From Glomus cerebriforme (Eukaryota; Glomeromycota; Glomeromycetes; Glomerales; Glomeraceae), in NCBI GenBank assembly GCA_003550305.1, contig QKYT01000527.1, positions 6,136-70,135 on the forward strand: a stretch of 64,000 bases of DNA, in the 5' to 3' direction. Positions within the stretch are counted from its first letter, which is position 1. The number at the start of each line of letters is the position of its first letter. Below the pieces are notes generated by a model. It was not told the origin of the DNA and searched no databases. It saw only the letters and a program-made list of their open reading frames with translations. Below are positions 1 to 11,880 of this stretch, in pieces. The position numbers and the translations under genes were made by a program.

Positions 1-1359
1 GAATCCGAATATTCATCTAGAAATGATACACCAGTGTCACAAGCTTTACCTATAGAGAATTTATATAAAATAGATTAAAAACTCATACAAATAATATAAA
101 TATAAATATTAAATATTAAATTATTGCATTCATCATTACCAATTCTAGGATCTAAAGGAATAGATCCCAAAAATGGAACTTTTTCATCCTCTGCCAATTT
201 CTTTCCACCACCGGTTGTTGGAGCAAATATTATCGATTCTCCCTAAATATAGTGAAAAAAAAAAATTTAAAAACTTATGAAATTAAAAAATAATTAAAAA
301 GTCTGTTCTTATAATTTACCTTGCAATTAGGACAAACAAATCCACTCATATTTTCAACAATTCCGAGAATAGGAAGTTTTACTTTTCTACAAAAATCTAT
401 TTCTCTTCTAACATCTTGTATAGCAACTTCCTGCGGGGTTGTGATAATAATAGCACCATCAATTCCGCTTTCTTTAAGACATTGAGTAATTGATAAATGT
501 TCATCTGATGTACCAGGTGGCGTATCTATCAACATATAATCTAAATCTCCCCAATCAACATCTTTTAAAAATTGTTTAATTAATCCTATTCATTGAAATA
601 AAAAATCAATTAACCAATTAATTCTTTATCATAAGTAAAGACTTTACGAATTTCAAAAAATTCAAACTTGCCATTTTTTTTCGGCCCACGCCAAATCACT
701 GCATCATCAGGATTCGATAACATAAATCCAATAGACATTACACCTAAATTATCTTGTACATATACCGGTGACCATCCAGATAAACTTTGATGAATTTGTT
801 CTCCATCTAATCCCATAATCTTTGGGATTGAAGGCCCACATACATCAATATCCATAACTCCAACCTGTAATATAAAGATATATGATAATTATTTAGGTCA
901 AATATAAATACATTTTTACACATATTAATTACCTGAATATTCTCATCATTGCTAAAAGCGAATCCAAGTTGTGAGGTGAATGTGCTTTTACCTACTCCAC
1001 CTTTACCTGATAATATAAGAATCTTGTGTTTAACTGAGCTCATTCTTTCCTTAATAAGTGGCAAGGCTGTAATAAATTAAAAAGAGTTATTCATTAAAAT
1101 TTAAAATATCAATTAAATAATTTTTCCTTAACAAAAGAAATGAATAAAAGCATACCCGGATCCGGTCCTTTTGGGGCAGTAGCGCATATATTTTGGTTCG
1201 GACAACCTTGACAAGCAGAGGCTTTTCCTGCTTGTTCAGTGCTTGGTCCCTATTATAAATTAATTGAATGATAAGTTTTTATCATTTTGCGTTAAAAAGT
1301 TTTTCGATACATACTGGACAATGCTCCGGAGCATTTTCGGGTTTTTCATTTACAGCCAT
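1..1359 (-). CDS. NBP35: Cytosolic Fe-S cluster assembly ATPase NBP35/NUBP1 (3' end cut by window)
   Basis: Scaffold P-loop ATPase that assembles [4Fe-4S] clusters in the cytosol, normally paired with Cfd1. Exons read on the minus strand: 1359-1315, 1249-1156, 1066-933, 864-672, 585-320, 242-140, 49-1 (partial). All phases join cleanly to 294 codons so far. Seen: the N-terminal ferredoxin-like cysteines fall at residues 14, 28, 31 and 37, the CX13CX2CX5C spacing of the family. A deviant Walker [10 protein letters not shown] follows, then [10 protein letters not shown], the [11 protein letters not shown]alker B region and the C-terminal CPNC motif that holds the bridging cluster. The start is the only ATG before the first Cys. 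The intron at 671-586 uses a GC donor. The last residues lie outside the window. Family assignment is very secure. Confidence 0.95.
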
Positions 1360-2196
1360 TATTATGAAAAGAAACTTGAAAAAGAAAGTTAAGATAAAAG
1401 AAATTGATCAGACTTCTAATTTATATTTTAGAATTCACGTGAGTTGGCGCACGAATATTTATAATCAACCGTGCAATTGAGGAATTACGTTTCACGTGAT
1501 TTAAATTCAGATAATCTGTTGTATGACACGCAGTATAAGAATACATATTTATATATATAAGATGTAGTAGATCTTATTAAGCAGGATAAATTTTGGTCTA
1601 GTATATTATTATATTAGCCAAACTTGGGATGTCCCGCTATTGGCACACTTAGTATCATACATATAAAGTAACTAACTGCTAATATATCTACTGTATACTA
1701 TCTTTGTATAAGGGTTCTTTAAATTGATCATCCATTTTGTAATTGATAAACTTTAATAAGCTAAATGATTTTTTTTTATTATTTTGTAGAGATTATTATA
1801 ATCCCAGGCGGAAATGAGAAATTTTTGATTCTATTTTTATCTTTTTTGTTTTTAAGAAAAATGAAAACTATTTTAAATGAGTATATATATATATATGGAT
1901 GATTTTAATATTTTTTTTTTTTTTTTCTGATATTTTAATATTCAATCTTATATAATAATACAATTTCCCTCTAATAAGAAAAAATTAATTATAAAAATAC
2001 ACAGACTCTATAATATAAACAAAACTAAAATGAATTCGTAATGTAATAATAATTAACCATAAATTACATAAATACACAGTATTTATTCATATACACCCAA
2101 AACATTATATCAAATAACACGAGAATAGAGATATAATGGATACGAAATGATTGGAATAAGAAATTGATTTCATAAGTCGATTTTCATAATTTTTTT
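1360..2196. other. Intergenic, between NBP35 start and the kinase-like gene 3' end
   Basis: AT-rich spacer of about 840 bases holding the NBP35 promoter and the 3' flank of the kinase-like gene. It has a short TA microsatellite near 1884-1898 and T runs near 1910-1926. I see no coding signal, RNA gene or transposon ends. Confidence 0.6.
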
Positions 2197-5100
2197 TTAT
2201 GGTTCTTTTTCTTTAGTTATAGAAATTTCTAATAAAAATAATATAATAAAAATAAAGTAAATAAAGTTTCATCATATATAATAATAACAGAAAAAAGTAA
2301 ATAAATCTATAAAATAACGTGTATTTACCTTTTGATCCAGTTTCGGAATTCGCTTCTATACCATTTTTAATAGGACTATCTTGATTATCTTGTTTAATTA
2401 AATAAACAAAAAAAAATAAGTAATCAATGGATTAATGATTTTAATTAAGCCGATTATAATAAATATATTTACCAATTTGGTTGTCGTCTATTTTCACATG
2501 TTTCGTCTTGTCTTCTTGTACTAAAATTGGTTCAAGTTGTTTTTCTAATAACATATATAATTAATACAAATGAAAAAAAAATTAGTAACTACTTTCATTA
2601 ATATAAAATTATAAATATCCTTTTTTTTTTTTTTACCTTCAATATATTTATTTGAATCATTCTCTTGGATTTCAGGTTCAGTTTCATCATCTATTTGTTT
2701 GATTTTCTCTTTTTGTTCTAAACTTTCATCATCTAGCTCGTCTTCTCTTTGATATCCACTATCAACCTTCTCCTTTTCAACAATTTCTTTTCTATAATAT
2801 TCTTTCGGAGAATTTGAATTTTCGTAAATGACATCCAAATTTTCATGGGGTATTTCAACCAAAAAGTCAATTAATCGACTTTTCATCAAAGCATCCGGAT
2901 GAATATCATCATCATCTTCTTCTTGATAAACGGTTTCAGTTGCGTCAATTGAATCAATATAAATATCTTTTGACTTATCTTCTTTACTTTCGTCATCCTT
3001 TTCTTCAAGTTTTGGTTCATTATCCCTTTCCACTTGCTTTCCTTTGTTTAATCTCTCGATTCTTCTCTTTTCAGCTTCTAAAAACTGTCCAACAATATTT
3101 TCATCAGTCGTATTATTATTACCCAAAATACCCTGACTTAATGAAAATACCAAAGAACTTCTTGATTCCAAGTTCAAAGATTTTCTCCTTTCCATATTCC
3201 ATGCATCAGTAATTTTCATAATATCTTCAATACTCGGTCGATCTTCCGGGTTTGATGCCCAACATTTTTTCATTAAATCCAACCAACATTCTGGTATAAC
3301 AGGGGGTACAGCATGTTCAGGTCTCTTTTCATTTATCACAATCTCCTTTGCCAAATTAATATCATATAGTTGATCATGATAAGGTCTCTTATGGCGTTGT
3401 TGTCTTTTTAAAGTAGCACTATTTGATAATTCCCACATAATCATCCCTAAACTATAAATATCTGAACTTTTTGTGTATTCTTTACCTTGTAGAATTTCAG
3501 GAGCGATATAGGGTAATACCCCATAAATACCTTTTCGAGTATTAATCACCGAATAATCTGGTGTAATGATACTATTACGATTACTATTTCCACCAATAGA
3601 GGATGCCGATCCGCTTACCGAATTTGGACTTGATGAGCTTGCTGGACCCCATAAACCACTATCAGAAATCCATATCTTTACAGATGAAGAAGGATTCCTT
3701 AAACTCATTTTCTCTGCCTCCTTTCTTCTCGTATTACGTCTAACTAGTATATTACCGGTGTGCAAATTATGGTGTATTAAGTCCGCTTTATGTATTTCAT
3801 AAATTCCTTTTACAATTCCATCCAATATACTAATACGTTGCCACCAATCTATGCTAACACAATTTTGAACCAGATATGTATGTAAGTCAAACTCATTTGC
3901 GTATTGTAACACTATGTAATAATCTTTTGTTTCTGGGTCTTGCGTTAGACCATACATTCTTGGTATTTTTGAAGATTTTTTTAACGAAAGATATTCTGCT
4001 CTCATCTATATTTAACAAAAAAAATAAAAAATAAAAAAAATAAAAATAAAATAAAATAAATATTATAAAAATGAATAAAGTAAAACATGAATAAAACAAA
4101 TAAATAAAGTGACGGAAAATTACCTCTCTAACAAAACTTGAACTTAGATTTTGTGAATCTACAAGACGTTTTAGTACAACTGTCTTTGGAATGAATTTAC
4201 TTCGTAACGGAGAAACAGTTACAGGAACTTGAGTGATTTTCATAGGTTCAACTAATTTCGAAATTACAATCGATCTCTAAAAAAAAAAACCAAGGTTGAC
4301 AACTATTTATAAATAAATATGAAATCATTATTTTAAAGAATAATTTCTTACATTTTTCTTTTTATTTTTACTTGGTCTTCTCTTTAAAAGACTCTTGAGT
4401 CTTGTAAAACTATTGGTTCTTTTAACCTAACAAATAAAGATAACTATTAATATTATAAATGGATAAAAAATATGATATAATTCACAATTAATAATAATAA
4501 TTTTACCTTTAAAGACTTACTTTATTTTCCGGTTTTTCTTCAGATAGATCCCGTGGTTTACATTTTAATACTTTTCTATCCCGATAAATATATCTCATCT
4601 TGGTAACGAAGTCTGTCAAAATAGCTTCCCAATTTTCTGGGGATATATCTTTAGGGTCTTCATTCTCCTCTTCATTACGATATTTTAAATAATTCAATAT
4701 AATTTGATATTCCATATTAGTCACCCATTGCTTCAACGTTCCGTCCAAACGATCTTTTGTATATTTTCCCGAATATACTTCACTAAAACCACCTTTACCA
4801 ATTGGATTAACATCAGTAAAAGCGGAAAAATCTATCCACCTTAAAAAATCTGTGGAATCAGTTGCTTCTTGTTGAGTTTGTCGAATGAATCTATCAAGCT
4901 CTACATTCCCACTTGTCCATGTATGAAATTTTGATTCAAATAAGTAAGATTCACAAGTATTACACCATTTATCTTGTGGAGTTGTGGAAGAATATGGCCT
5001 CTTGCATTGAAAACAAATGTCAGGAAATAATAGTATTTGTTGTTGATGTTGTAAAGAGAAAGATGAAGTATTTCGTGAAGGGAAATTATTTTCGGTTTCA

Positions 5101-5414
5101 AATGTTTTTCTTACACCATCGAAAAACCAATTTATGAATTGTAATATGGCATCATCTGTTCCTAAACATTGGAGCAGAGTATTATGAAGTTGTTCCGTCA
5201 TTTCCCACATTTCATCCGACTTAATTGCTATATAAAGATAAAGACAGATATGATTAGATAATAAAATAAAAGTACATAATATATACTTTAAATGAATTGA
5301 TTACTCACATTTTGAATCATCCTCTCGTTCGAATTCGAAACCATATCTTTTCCTTAATATCATTGCTACCACAGCAACGTTTATATTAAATAATACATGA
5401 TCGGGAAAATCCAT
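2197..5414 (-). CDS. TKL-like protein kinase, probably catalytically impaired (HRD to HHN), with N-lobe insertion
   Basis: Minus-strand exons 5414-5309, 5227-4521, 4426-4352, 4276-4124, 4005-2637, 2544-2473, 2388-2329, 2228-2197 join in phase to 857 residues. Residues 107-127 carry CxxC...WCxxC, followed by a WTSGN block, the N-terminal layout of the expanded Rhizophagus TKL kinases. The kinase domain has a glycine loop GKGGFSEVYSGKY (about 178-190). A basic, low-complexity insertion of about 135 residues precedes the beta-3 lysine in VVLKRL (K332), and an alpha-C Glu follows. The catalytic loop reads HHNLHTGN, with Asn427 where the HRD Asp belongs. The DFG position is DSG (D462), and the APE segment YIAPEIL is present. 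The tail from about 640 is acidic, Lys/Glu-rich and spread over four exons. Known: loss of the HRD Asp usually abolishes phosphotransfer while ATP binding may persist. Inferred: a scaffold or pseudokinase role. Confidence 0.85.
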
Positions 5415-6167
5415 CTTTTCATGTATATATATTTTTTTAAATGAATCGTTTTATTTTTTTTTTATAAGAATAGTAAAGGAAATTTTTGTTTATCTATTAT
5501 AAAAAGGTAATTTTTTGATTTGATTTTTTTTTATTCTATTATTTAATTTTATATATATATATATTTATTTATTATTAAAAAAAAAAACCAACTATTTATC
5601 AAAAATTTTTAATTTTTTTTTTCCGATATTCTATCTATATATATGTATATATATGTGTGTGTGTTTTTTATTTTTGGTGTTAGATAAAATATCAAAACAA
5701 GCCAAATAAAAGAAAAATGAGAATCTTTTTTAGGTGAAACAAAAAAAAAATTGTTTAAAAAAAATTTTTTTTAAAAAAAATCCAAGTTTTTATATACAGC
5801 ATTGGATATAATGTATTATGAAGATCCTCAACGGGTCTCAAGATATCAGATTTCTTTGAAACGAGTGTAACCAAAATATTTATTGTATCAAAAAAAATAT
5901 ATATATATATATAAAATAAATAAAGAAATAAACATAACAAGTTTATAAGTTTTTAATATATACACATACAGTGTAAAATATTCATAATGAGTTATCCACA
6001 ATTATGGTAAAAGGAAATTATTGGCAAAAAAAAAAAACAATTTTTTAACGCCAATAATAATGCTCAATATATTATATATATTACACAATACACATAATGA
6101 GTGCAAAAATGAATAATGAAAATTTTCTTTATTTCTTTAAAAGAAATTTTTATTTATCTTTATTTAA

Positions 6168-6206
<39 letters not shown>

Positions 6207-8960
6207 TTAAAAATAAAAAAAAATCTTCATATCAAGTTTCCAACAAAGGATTTTATCCACAGCACAGCATACAGAGTCTATCCGTTTGATTGTGATCCGA
6301 AAAAGTTAACATCATTCAGATGATCATTGTTTAATGCTGAACAAATCATTTAATAGTTTATGGTTATTATTATTGATTAATGGCTGATAAACTCATTAAC
6401 TTTTTATAGACTTTGAAACTAAGCTCAAATGTTACGTTAGTGCATGTTAACCTGGAGTACTCGCATTATTTTTTTTTTGTCTTTTACAAGTTCACATGTA
6501 GAAACGTTCAATAAATTAGTTGAAAATGTCTCAACAACAATTATTTTTGTATTTAGTAAACTTCTTTAGTATATTTTTAATTTACACGACAGCCTTTTAT
6601 GTAAAATGACATTGTTATCACAAAAATAGTGTTAAATATTAATAAATTATTTACTGCCTTTGCGTACTTCCACTGAAGTTTTTTTTTTTTTGTAATAAAT
6701 TGGTTGGTTGAAATCCGGTTGATCATGGGTTCATAGCTCAGGTCGTACGACCAACGTGCTTACATGAGAAAAATTATTGTTTGAATTTTGTTATATAAAA
6801 AAAATATTTACAAATAAACAAAATATAGCTTTATATTTTCTTCAAAAAATCCATATATGGTAATAATGTTTGAAGCATGGATTATGATGAATTATGATGA
6901 ATCATAACATACTATCCTTATTACCCTATTATTATTTATATAAAAACTCGTTTGGTCGTTATCGATTTTATCAATTTTATCATAAAATCATTTCCGTACG
7001 TTATCCGCCGACGGATTCTGGATTAATTCTGGAAAATCAGGTTTTTTTAATAAGTAATCAAATTTTGATTGGTCCATGACAATATGTCAATCTCAATATA
7101 ACAGATAATCCCATTGTCATTTTTAAATCGTCATCATATGCATCATATGTAGAAGAAATTATATTGGAAAAATTGAGAAACATATGATATTATCTACTAG
7201 TCCACTATGGTATTGAAAATCCTTGAGATATGATTTTTTTTTCTCTCGGGAAAAAGTAAATTACTGTATACATTTAATACGCGAATTACATATTTAGGTG
7301 CATAATATATATATATATATTTTTTTATAGAACTTTTCCTAATTCACGGTATAACCTAAGAAAAGATTTACTTGACCTGTGCGCCAGGTCTTTTTTCTTT
7401 TTGTACTTGATCTTCCATTTTTTCTTTGTATCACGTTACGTATAATTTGTTTGTACACTAATTAATTTTACGTGACATTCGAATTTTTTTTTAAAAAAAA
7501 ACAATTGCTTTGATTGAAAGAAGGGACCAAAATCAACAATGCCATCGATTTGGTCAGCATACATATGTCAAAAATGCCAATAATTATATGATGATATTGT
7601 AGAATGAGTAAATGAAATCTTTATCATTATGATTTGTAATCATATGAAAATTCCATGTGGAAAGTCGTCATTTAAAAAGGTTAATTCCAATCACACTCAT
7701 CACAAGTTTTTGTAAAGAAATTGACTCTTATCTATTATTGATTTTCCTAAATAAGATTAAAGTGCTACTATAATGCATAAATCTCATCAATAAAAGAAAA
7801 TATAAGAATATAAAAAAAAAAAGATTTTTTTAGAATAATGAAAATCGTAAGTTGATTTCATTTGATACTTTTTTATTTCGTGTAAATTAACGCGTATGTT
7901 TGATGTATTGAAAATTTACAGAATTAATAATAATAATAATAATAATAAAATTCCTATATTTTCTTTATTAGTGTCTATGCAGATTAATTAATGCACTAAT
8001 TAATTTCTGGTCATAGAAAAACAAGAGGTTAAACTGAATTCTTTCTTTTGATAAATAAAAAAAAAAAGTTGTCAAGATTATGATTATCATTTGTTTGTAT
8101 TTAATTACTGTATAGGATGTTCGTCGAGAATCCGATATTCATTACATTAACATTGCATTATCGCTAACAAACAAACACCTTATATTGTACGGTGAGAAAG
8201 ATCTTGATCATATTTTATTATCTTATCTCTTTTTTTTTTTTAGAAAGATAATAAAAGAAATCATATTATTAAGTTTAAATTATATTTCTTAATTTGTTTG
8301 ATTTATTTGATAAGATTAGATAATCAAATCTGAAATATGTTTAAGTGAATTATTTACAATTGATAGCGAAACGACGGAAACGTGGTGTAAAGTCATTTGT
8401 ACACTTCAATACATAAGGAGTAATAACAGCCTCAAACGCAAGTTTCTAAACAGCTTTGTTCAATGTCCAATGAGATAATGAAGACTGTAAATTAAACGGT
8501 AAAACTGCGGTGGTTCTTGTTGGAAAATCGCTGCTATTTTAAATGGTTTAAAATGGTTTAAAATATCCAATTCAATTTATTTGTTATCTGATTTGGAAAC
8601 TAAAATATTTTAGAAAAAAAATTATTTGTATTGTAACACAAAGTTACATCCCTTTTCTTATCTTTAAGAAGTTGTACAACTAAAATAAATGTCTGCAGAC
8701 TTTGTACAACTGATAAGCGCAAAAACATTCTTAAAATATATTGAACGGGATATTTTATGATAAGACTCGTATTACATACTTTTTTTTTTTTTTTTTTTTT
8801 ATCGTGTTCCGAATTCATGCCGTGTGAAAATCGTGAATTGAATTTGTATATTTATAATGCGTTTAAGAATTTTTGTTTTGAACAATACGCGAATTCGTTT
8901 TTAACTCTCCACTAATTTTTTAACTTAATCGATTTAAGTCGTTAGATTTAAATAATTATC
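5415..8960. other. Long AT-rich intergenic region
   Basis: About 3.5 kb without a supported gene. It contains AT and GT microsatellites (about 5557-5572 and 5636-5664), paired T/A homopolymers near 6170-6206, a 12-bp GC-rich palindrome GGTCGTACGACC at 6741-6752, and a hairpin followed by a T run at 7374-7396. TAA repeats run near 7923-7947. The short open frames at 5755-5940, 6894-7079 and 8600-8818 are low-complexity and not convincing. The right end is the promoter of the gene starting at 8961. Confidence 0.55.
7374..7396. other. Small GC hairpin followed by T run
   Basis: GACCTG, loop TGCGC, CAGGTC, then TTTTTT. The shape resembles a factor-independent or Pol III style terminator, but no RNA gene with A and B boxes is visible upstream, so the function is unknown. 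Confidence 0.3.
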
Positions 8961-9932
8961 ATGGTTGATACAAAGAATAAAGATTTATTTGCCAAAAAAT
9001 TGGGAATCGATTTGATTGCTGCTGCCTCGGCTGCTTTTTCCGTTGCACCTTTCATAACTATAGTTGATAGGTATGTTATCTAAAGAAGAGTTTTATCTTT
9101 ATTTTATTATATCTTTTTTTTTTTTTTTTGTTTCGTTTTCTTTTCTCTTACTGTTTTTCTTCTTGCTGATATAAAATTTCCTCCTTTTCTACCTTTCACA
9201 TTCCCTTTTCTTTCCCTTTCGTCCTTTGATAATAATAGATCAATTATCGAAAATACAAGTGGAAGAAATAAATTAGGAGCAGCATTAAAAAGTGGATTCG
9301 TTAATCTTTTAACAAAACCTCACAGATTCATTCGAGCACCATCATTTTTACTTGTTTTTGGAGTATATTTCACTACATATGCTGCAGCAAATTCGATTGA
9401 TACAATATGTGAAAGGTTAGATAAAGATAGTCAATCACCAAAATTTTTAGGTACAACCATAGCAAATATGACAACATGTATATATAAAGATCGAGCATTT
9501 ACTCGAATGTTTGGTACTGTAGCACCAAAAGGGTTACCATTAATAAGTTATGGAATGTTTATTACTAGAGATGCTTTAACTATTGCAGCAAGTTTTAATA
9601 TGCCAGGTACTGTTGCAACAGAATTTCAAAAACGTGGATTAATTTTAGATGATGATAAAGCGATCAATGCGGCTCAATTATTATGTCCTGCTGGTGTACA
9701 ATTTGTTTCTTGTGCCTTACATTTATTTGGTTTAGATTATTATAATAGACCACATGTTTCTTTTTCTTCTCGTGTTGAATATATATCTAGATTATATGTT
9801 AAAACGACTTTAACTAGAATTGTAAGAATTGCACCCGCTTTTGGTATTGGAGGAATTGGAAATAGAATTGTTAAAGATAGAGGTAATGAATTTCTTCAAG
9901 TCATTGGTGGCGTTGTACCTCACACATCATAA
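8961..9932 (+). CDS. Conserved-looking membrane protein, possibly mitochondrial (function not recognised)
   Basis: Two exons, 8961-9070 and 9239-9932, give 267 residues. The intron begins GTATGT and ends ATAATAG, and the join restores an Arg codon. I cannot name the family. The protein is high-complexity and basic, with several moderately hydrophobic stretches: about residues 17-35, 75-92, the segment around FGTVAPKGLPLISYGMF (mid protein), AQLLCPAGVQFVSCALHLFG (about 195-214), and a Gly-rich C-terminal stretch APAFGIGGIGNR. Short helices separated by basic loops such as YKDRAFTRMFG and SYGMFITRD resemble fungal mitochondrial inner or outer membrane proteins; that is an inference from composition only. 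There is no cleavable presequence of classical form. The coding regions are less AT-rich than the flanks, and a T run plus an assembly gap follow the stop within 90 bases. Confidence 0.75.
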
Positions 9933-10018
9933 AGGATGAATGAAGAAATCATAGTATTAGATTATATAATAATTCGTATAGTAATTTATTTTACAAATTC
10001 TTTTTTTTTTTTTTTTTT

Positions 10019-10190
10019 NNNNNNNNNNNNNNNNNNNNNNNNNNNNNNNNNNNNNNNNNNNNNNNNNNNNNNNNNNNNNNNNNNNNNNNNNNNNNNNNNN
10101 NNNNNNNNNNNNNNNNNNNNNNNNNNNNNNNNNNNNNNNNNNNNNNNNNNNNNNNNNNNNNNNNNNNNNNNNNNNNNNNNNNNNNNNNNN
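10019..10190. other. Assembly gap (N run)
   Basis: A run of 172 N preceded by a long T tract, so the gap probably arose at a homopolymer. Confidence 0.99.
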
Positions 10191-10620
10191 TATTAATTTT
10201 ACTTTCCCCTGAGAATGTTGTTTTACACTTGATTTTACATTTATAATTTCTCTACGATAATAAAATCTTGTTAATTACACGTACAAAAAAAAATAAAATC
10301 ATGTTAATCATGTTAATCATGGGATTTAAACGAAAAAAAAAAAAGGTTTGAAAAAACAGTATAAATAAGGTGTCTATCTAAATAGAAGTCAAAGTTCAAC
10401 CATTGGAAAAAGAAAGAGAATCTAATTAAAAAGAAAAAGAGAATTATTATTGGTAGAGTATTGTTCATAAAAGAATATTAGAAAATAAGGTACGATTTCT
10501 AACCGTGTTTTTTTTAATCTATTTTGTCCGTGATCCATCTTTTTGGCTTATCGTAATCATTTCGTAATCATTTATGTAAAAAAAAAAAAATTTCTCCGTA
10601 ATTTCTTCGTTCGAGAATCA

Positions 10621-10757
10621 TGATTAAGATAATGATTGAGATTATGCTTAATCTCAAACCTGATTGAAATATCTTGGTCACAGATCGGAATGCATTAGAT
10701 CCTAATCAATTTCAGATTAAATACCAATCATAATCCTCTAATTTCTGATCTTAATCA
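10621..10757. repeat. Short inverted-repeat element candidate
   Basis: TGATTAAGAT at 10621-10630 is inverted at 10748-10757 (ATCTTAATCA). The similarity continues imperfectly inward with GATTATG-like words, and the interior is rich in GATT/AATC units. No clear target duplication is visible, so a MITE is only one option. Confidence 0.3.
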
Positions 10758-11880
10758 CGTTTTTTTGTGAAGAACCCCACCAATATGATCTTTGGTGAAT
10801 AAAGTTATTCTAGAATTTCCAATTCTTTTTTCTTTGATCACAGCATCATAATATATTTCAATTAAATCTTGGGATTGGTGAATTTTTTTTTTCTATAAAT
10901 CCTATAAATCCTCTTTTGGAATAAGATATACTTTGCATAAATAGAAGATTAAATAAAGATAACTTGAAGGATATACAGTAGTCACAAAAATTTGCAATGA
11001 TATTTGCAAATTAGTGTAATATTGTAATATTGCTTAATGATGTGATTTATTTTTTTTTATCTCTTTTTCCAGCTTATAATGATTCTCTTCAATTCGTATT
11101 AAAATCATTCAAACTGTTGAAGTTGATCCAAGAGTTAAAGAAGTTTCTTTTTGATCATATATTCTGTTTAGATGATTTCCATCAAAAAAATATTAAAATA
11201 GATTCCACGACTCTTTTCTGATTGTAGTTGAGATTAAATGTTTATAACTTTTCATAATCTACAAAATTCAACTGCTTGCTTTTCCTATAAATTGTAAAAT
11301 AGTGTACTTTAGTATATGATAAAAAATTAAAAATAATTTTTCTTATTCTCGCTATCATTTATTGGAAACGCGTCACGAACGATCAACATGGATTAACCAA
11401 TCAAAAAATTTTCTGATGGATTAGGTTGGTCGAATCAAATAAAGGCTGCCCAATACTTTTTTCAGTGAAAGACATCATAATAAAATGCTAGTTAAATATA
11501 TGTCAATCACGAAAAATATATACTTACCTGTTACTCTGGTATTATGCTATTATGTATACAACGACGGATTTTTTTGTCACTTATTCCACTAGTTAAATAT
11601 AAAAAATATATACTGTATATATATCATCGGTGTATACGTCATACGCAATGACCCGTTATCAATGAATAACCTAGTTATTCTCTATATTTGATCTAATTTT
11701 TTTTTTTGCACACGCATACTTTACACTTATAAATAAAATATTTATTTTGAATCTTAGGTATAATATAAAAAATATTTTCTTTACCAACCTTAAACAGAAC
11801 ATAATTTTTATATAAAATACATTGTTTTTTCTTAGTAGAAGTGGTCTGAATTGTACACTATAAAAATATTTTCATTTGAA

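Larger units (their letters stand above)
9933..11880. other. Intergenic region with gap and a possible inverted-repeat element
   Basis: No supported gene. It holds the N gap, three tandem copies of a CATGTTAAT-like unit near 10300-10320, an inverted repeat at 10621-10757 and a possible lone Tc1-like end (TACAGTAGTCACAAAAATT) near 10974. The open frame at 11030-11221 follows a polypyrimidine-AG but has no clear partner exon. Confidence 0.5.

Noticed and set aside
6728..6770. tRNA A-box-like word TAGCTCAGG after GGGTTCA
   Set aside because: No anticodon arm, no B box at the right distance and no cloverleaf; the palindrome explains the GC content.
11030..11221. 63-codon frame after a pyrimidine tract ending in AG
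   Set aside because: No start or partner exon; other frames read equally well, so it is not distinguishable from chance.
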